The translations under genes and the position numbers were made by a program. The notes beneath the pieces are model-generated. The model was given only the letters and a program-made list of their open reading frames with translations. It was not told the origin of the DNA and made no database searches. A stretch of DNA of 64,000 nucleotides from Edaphobacter sp. 4G125 (GTDB lineage: Bacteria; Acidobacteriota; Terriglobia; Terriglobales; Acidobacteriaceae). The stretch lies in the NCBI RefSeq assembly GCF_014274685.1, contig NZ_CP060393.1:3593501-3657500 (forward strand), given 5' to 3'. Below are positions 61,008 to 64,000 of the stretch, in pieces (position 1 is the first letter of the stretch; each line of letters starts with the position of its first letter).

Positions 61008-62600
61008 CTACTCGATGATTCGTGCAACCACATCGTAGTCGTGTGATTCCGTAATCTCTGCGCGGTAAAACGTCCCCGGAACCAGCTCTTCATGCGAGCC
61101 AAAGTCATTGATGAAAACTTTGCCATCGATCTCAGGAGCATGCTGAATCGTACGACCTTCCCACAGAAGCTCCGTCTCCTCCGATGGACCTTCGACCAGA
61201 AGATCCACCTCACGGCCCACCCACTCGGCCTTCACCTTCGCACTGATCTTCTGCTGCAACTTCATCAGCTTGCGCCGACGAGCCTGGATCGTACGCTGCG
61301 GAACCTTCAGTTCATCTTCCAGCTCAAAGGCCTTCGCACCCTCTTCGTCTGAATAAGTGAAGACGCCGAGCCAATCGATGCGTGCCGCTTTTACGAATTC
61401 GCACAACTCGTTGAAATCTTCCTCAGTCTCCCCCGGAAAACCCACGATGAAGCTGGTTCTGATCACAATTCCCGGAACTACGCGTCGGGCCTTCTCGATC
61501 AGGTCGAGGAAGATCTTCGAATTACCTCCGCGTTTCATGCGCTTCAGAACGCTGGCGCTGGCGTGCTGTAGCGGAACATCCAGGTACTTCGCAATGTTGT
61601 CGTGCTTCGCTATCGTCTCCAGCAGCTTCGTCGTCACCTTGTTTGGATAGGTGTAGAGGAAGCGCAGCCACTTGAGACCAGGGATCGCTGCCAGTGCCTC
61701 CAGCAGTTGAGCAAGACCGTCCTTCAGCCCAAGATCTTCGCCATAACAGGTCGTGTCCTGTCCAATCAGAGTAATCTCGCGAACGCCTTGTGCAACCAGC
61801 TTCTCAGCCTCAGCAACAATCGACGACATTCTTCGCGAGCGGAACTTCCCGCGAAGCTGCGGAATGATGCAGAAGCTGCACGGATGGTCGCATCCTTCGG
61901 CAATCTTGATGTAAGCACTCGCCCGCGGTGTCGAAAGAATTCGCGGCGTCTCGTCTGAGTAGAGATACTCCGGCAACGCTGCACTCGCTCCATCCCATGC
62001 CTCGCGCGAGAAACGACCCTGTTGCTGACGCAGGTCGCCTTCCGCCCGACTGGCGGCGGTCTGCTGCTCCATCTGGACCTGCACTCCCGAATCCTCAGGA
62101 CGCGAGTGCTGATGCACCGCGCTATGCGCCCGGCTAACGAGCGACTGGGGCAAAATATTGAAGGGAGAATCCTGCTGCGGCGCAGCCTTCGGAGCCAATC
62201 CTGCAGCCATCAGAATCGCATCCAGCTCCCCCGTCCCGACAACCGCATCCACCTCGGGAATGTTCTTCTGGATCTCGTCGCGGTAGCGCTCCACCAGACA
62301 TCCGGCAACAATCAGGCGCTTCGCCTTGCCCCCACTCGCCTGCTTGTGCTGCACCATCTCCAGGATCGTATTGACCGACTCCTGCTTGGCCGAATCGATG
62401 AAGCTGCACGTATTGACGACTAGAATCTCGGCATCCTCAGCCTCTGCGGTCAGTTCCCCTCCAGCCGAGTGGAGCATGCCCATCATTACTTCGGAATCCA
62501 CGAGGTTTTTGGGACAGCCGAGGGAGACAAAACCGATCTTCGGCCGCCTACTTTCAGGTTCCGCCGCAGGCAAGGGTTCGATGATTTCAGGGGATGCCAC
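61008..62600 (-). CDS. rimO: ribosomal protein S12 methylthiotransferase RimO
   Basis: A 530-aa radical-SAM enzyme. Auxiliary-cluster cysteines are C29 (LGCPKN), C65 (NTCSF) and C101 (AGCLVERY). The SAM-cluster CxxxCxxC is C237, C241 and C244 (GCDHPCSFC). A C-terminal TRAM-like region (AEWVGREVDLLVEGPSEE) binds S12. It adds a methylthio group to Asp89 of ribosomal protein S12. Most RimO proteins are about 440 aa; here an extra Gln/Ser/Ala-rich segment of about 70-80 residues (roughly 137-215) sits between the MTTase and radical-SAM domains. It is probably a disordered linker. Confidence 0.95.
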   Translation of the reverse strand: MASPEIIEPLPAAEPESRRPKIGFVSLGCPKNLVDSEVMMGMLHSAGGELTAEAEDAEILVVNTCSFIDSAKQESVNTILEMVQHKQASGGKAKRLIVAGCLVERYRDEIQKNIPEVDAVVGTGELDAILMAAGLAPKAAPQQDSPFNILPQSLVSRAHSAVHQHSRPEDSGVQVQMEQQTAASRAEGDLRQQQGRFSREAWDGASAALPEYLYSDETPRILSTPRASAYIKIAEGCDHPCSFCIIPQLRGKFRSRRMSSIVAEAEKLVAQGVREITLIGQDTTCYGEDLGLKDGLAQLLEALAAIPGLKWLRFLYTYPNKVTTKLLETIAKHDNIAKYLDVPLQHASASVLKRMKRGGNSKIFLDLIEKARRVVPGIVIRTSFIVGFPGETEEDFNELCEFVKAARIDWLGVFTYSDEEGAKAFELEDELKVPQRTIQARRRKLMKLQQKISAKVKAEWVGREVDLLVEGPSEETELLWEGRTIQHAPEIDGKVFINDFGSHEELVPGTFYRAEITESHDYDVVARIIE

Positions 62601-62690
62601 AGCCTTCTAGTTTACCAGAGAAATACTGAGAAATCGCCTCTCCTGGCCTATTCAGCCCATCCTCCGGCGCGAAGAGAAAGAACAAACAAA

Positions 62691-62734
62691 TTTGCCCATC
62701 GATCTCGCGCGGAGGTGCGACATCGATGGGCAAA
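62691..62734 (-). terminator. large stem-loop after the 62.8 kb PEP-CTERM gene
   Basis: TTTGCCCATCGAT and ATCGATGGGCAAA are exact 13-base arms. The spacer CTCGCGCGGAGGTGCGAC can extend the pairing (TCGC with GCGA). On the minus strand TTTGTTTGTTC follows. A small GACCGG-AAAA-CCGGTC hairpin lies between it and the stop (62739-62754). Confidence 0.85.
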
Positions 62735-62777
62735 TCACGACCGGAAAACCGGTCATTCTGTACAAGCGTACCGTTAG

Positions 62778-63332
62778 TTAGGCTGTGAGGCGGCGCTTGA
62801 GCGCTCCAGCAGCACCCACCAGCCCAGTGCCAAGAAGCAGTAGGGTCGAGGGCTCAGGAACCGCAGGTGTCAGAGCAGTGGCCTGGAAGGTCACAACGCC
62901 AGCAGTGTTGGTCGTAAACAGCAGGGTAAAGTCGGTAGGATCATAGTTCGAATCAGCCGAAACAACCGTTCCCGTTCCCGTGCAGTTGTTGAATGAGCCA
63001 GCCAACTGGCAGGAGATGCTGTTGAGAGTGAGCGTCAGAAGCGAGCTGCCGCTGCCGAAGATCATCTCGGACGATCCGGAAACGTAGCTTGCATAGTTGA
63101 TCGGCGAAGTAATCGTACCTGCCTCACCCGGCGTAAGAAGGGTCGAAAAGTCACCCTGAAGCGTGTTTGCAGCGCCAACATTGATCGTGTTGGGGTTGAA
63201 GATCAACTCAGATCCCGTATCCTGAACGGACTGTCCAGTTACCGAAAACTGACCGCTGATCGGGGTAGCATGCAGGGCCGGCGCAATCGCGAGGGCCGAA
63301 AGTACAACCAGGGAAGACATTAGCTTCTTCAC
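62778..63332 (-). CDS. PEP-CTERM sorting-domain protein
   Basis: A 184-aa protein. The start is GTG (MKKLMSSLVVLSALAIAPALHA, signal peptide), with AAGGAG 8 bases upstream. The mature part is Ser/Thr/Asn-rich with beta strands (FSVTGQSVQDTGSELIFNP, SSLLTLTLNSISCQLAGSFNNC with two Cys). It ends VPEPSTLLLLGTG, helix LVGAAGAL and KRRLTA. The tail is close to that of the 8198 protein. No specific domain recognised. Upstream lies a gap with two palindromic sites. Confidence 0.9.
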   Translation of the reverse strand: MKKLMSSLVVLSALAIAPALHATPISGQFSVTGQSVQDTGSELIFNPNTINVGAANTLQGDFSTLLTPGEAGTITSPINYASYVSGSSEMIFGSGSSLLTLTLNSISCQLAGSFNNCTGTGTVVSADSNYDPTDFTLLFTTNTAGVVTFQATALTPAVPEPSTLLLLGTGLVGAAGALKRRLTA

Positions 63333-63451
63333 TGAAGAAACTCCTTATAAAAAAACGAGAAATTAGTTCGCGCAGCAACCTTTCAGTCGCTGGTAAGTAG
63401 TAGATGACACTAAAGTTGTATTGCCTAGTCAGAAAGATTTTTCTGGATGAT

Positions 63452-63467
63452 GTGCATAAATTTGCAT
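63452..63467. promoter_or_regulatory. imperfect TGCATAAATTTGCATA palindrome, candidate operator 1
   Basis: TGCA (63453-63456) and TGCA (63463-63466) flank TAAATT, with flanking TG and TATG. It shares the ATTTGCAT half with the perfect palindrome 93 bases away. It lies about 120 bases upstream of the PEP-CTERM start on the minus strand. Confidence 0.45.
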
Positions 63468-63544
63468 ATGTGAATTTATCCAGTCGTCGCACAAAGATAC
63501 GCCGCAGCGCACTCCCAGAATTCATCAGGAAAAAAAATTGAACT

Positions 63545-63560
63545 ATGCAAATATTTGCAT
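63545..63560. promoter_or_regulatory. perfect 16-base palindrome ATGCAAATATTTGCAT, candidate operator 2
   Basis: The 16 bases are exactly self-complementary. A related imperfect copy is 93 bases to the left. Two related dyads in one divergent intergenic region suggest one dimeric regulator binding cooperatively to control one or both flanking genes. The regulator is unknown. Confidence 0.55.
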
Positions 63561-63849
63561 CTTAAACAATCAAATACGGGCGATTATCGCTCCAAATCAA
63601 CGCTCTAAAGAAGAGATGACTCTCCTCGAAAATCATGCAGTTCCGAAAAGAGGCTCGGTTTTGTTTTTATTGATGACAATACACTTCAATGTAATCAAGA
63701 GATCTCTCCCTCTCTGATCTGCTTCTCTCCTCTTTTCTATCGCTGGCTCACCTCTGCCACACTCGTGTACATTTATCTCCGCGTAGACAGGAAGCGTTTT
63801 GTCTGCCTGATTGCTTCAAAGATCGAACTAACTCTCCAGGAGGAGATCC

Positions 63850-64000
63850 GTGATTACCCGACGCGAATTTCTTGATACTGCCGCCGTCGCTGCAGCAGGC
63901 GTAGTTGTAACTTCAAGCGCAAAGAGCTATGCACGAATCATTGGCGCGAATGATCGCGTCAACTTCGCCATCATCGGCCTCAACAGCCGCGCTTACGCGC
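63850..64000 (+). CDS. Gfo/Idh/MocA-family oxidoreductase, N-terminal fragment with Tat signal (cut by window edge)
   Basis: The first 50 codons are present. A twin-arginine leader (MITRREFLDTAAVAAAGVVV) is followed by SYARIIGANDRVNFAIIGLN, the start of the Rossmann fold in exported Gfo/Idh/MocA dehydrogenases. The GTG start has AGGAGG 7 bases upstream. Such proteins are typical of sugar-degrading Acidobacteria and Planctomycetes and act on sugars or sugar derivatives in the periplasm. The catalytic EKP motif lies outside the window. Confidence 0.85.
   Translation, partial: MITRREFLDTAAVAAAGVVVTSSAKSYARIIGANDRVNFAIIGLNSRAYA

Larger units (their letters stand above)
63333..63849. other. gene-free AT-rich region between the PEP-CTERM and Gfo/Idh genes
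   Basis: No supported coding sequence. It has the two TGCA-flanked palindromes listed separately, A/T-runs (63520-63540, 63655-63670) and a pyrimidine-rich block (about 63700-63740). The divergent promoters of the two flanking genes should lie here; no clear pair of -35/-10 boxes was called. Confidence 0.5.

Overview
The window looks like a chromosomal segment of an acidobacterium, most likely class Terriglobia (the Granulicella/Edaphobacter/Terriglobus group). This is an inference from gene content and style. It has four PEP-CTERM secreted proteins, a futalosine-type menaquinone gene (mqnA), several Tat-exported enzymes (a sulfatase, a mannonate-dehydratase-like protein and the start of a Gfo/Idh/MocA oxidoreductase), a small bacterial SRP RNA, moderately high GC, and dispersed GTCATCCTGAGCG-type intergenic repeats. 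No transposase, phage gene, CRISPR array, tRNA or rRNA was seen.

Layout. 0-7 kb: the starts of queE and queD (queuosine), a small membrane protein, a DinG-type Fe-S helicase, the GTPase der with a long basic N-terminal extension, an acetate/succinate channel (satP) and trmFO, whose 5' end is partly duplicated upstream. 7-18 kb: secreted DUF4232 and PEP-CTERM proteins, a GNAT, a dicarboxylate symporter, two SnoaL/DUF4440-type secreted proteins, an orphan GAF-histidine kinase, acetyl-CoA synthetase, a PepSY-TM protein and galE. 18.4-24.5 kb: a cell-envelope block with a structured leader, a TonB protein, a secreted M48-like protein that has lost its catalytic motif, three outer-membrane beta-barrels and a Spy-like periplasmic protein.

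25-37 kb is the centrepiece, a branched-chain amino-acid cluster read in one direction: leuA-leuB-(60-aa membrane protein)-(238-aa secreted protein)-leuC-leuD-(71-aa RMF-like protein)-ilvD-(148-aa AT-rich anchored protein)-ilvB-ilvN-ilvC, ending in a strong terminator. A LysR regulator is divergent from it, with a palindromic site between. Four unassigned genes are embedded, several translationally coupled to the enzymes. leuA ends before the leucine-binding regulatory domain. A palindromic repeat separates ilvB from ilvN.

37-50 kb: an MFS exporter, a sulfatase, a cNMP-binding-domain histidine kinase, a large inverted repeat, a PLP decarboxylase, an AT-rich gene-poor stretch, DUF427, a small unknown, topA, dprA and a Tat-exported UxuA-like protein. 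50-64 kb: a CHRD PEP-CTERM protein, DUF3565, mqnA, a DedA protein, a GT39-like glycosyltransferase, fabH, the SRP RNA with a readable promoter, an NHL-repeat protein, pgpA-yacG, a PEP-CTERM protein, an SDR, rimO with an internal insertion, another PEP-CTERM protein, a gap with two related TGCA-flanked palindromes, and the first 50 codons of a Gfo/Idh/MocA oxidoreductase. Starts were chosen by eye from ribosome-binding sites and family N-termini; no database search was possible.
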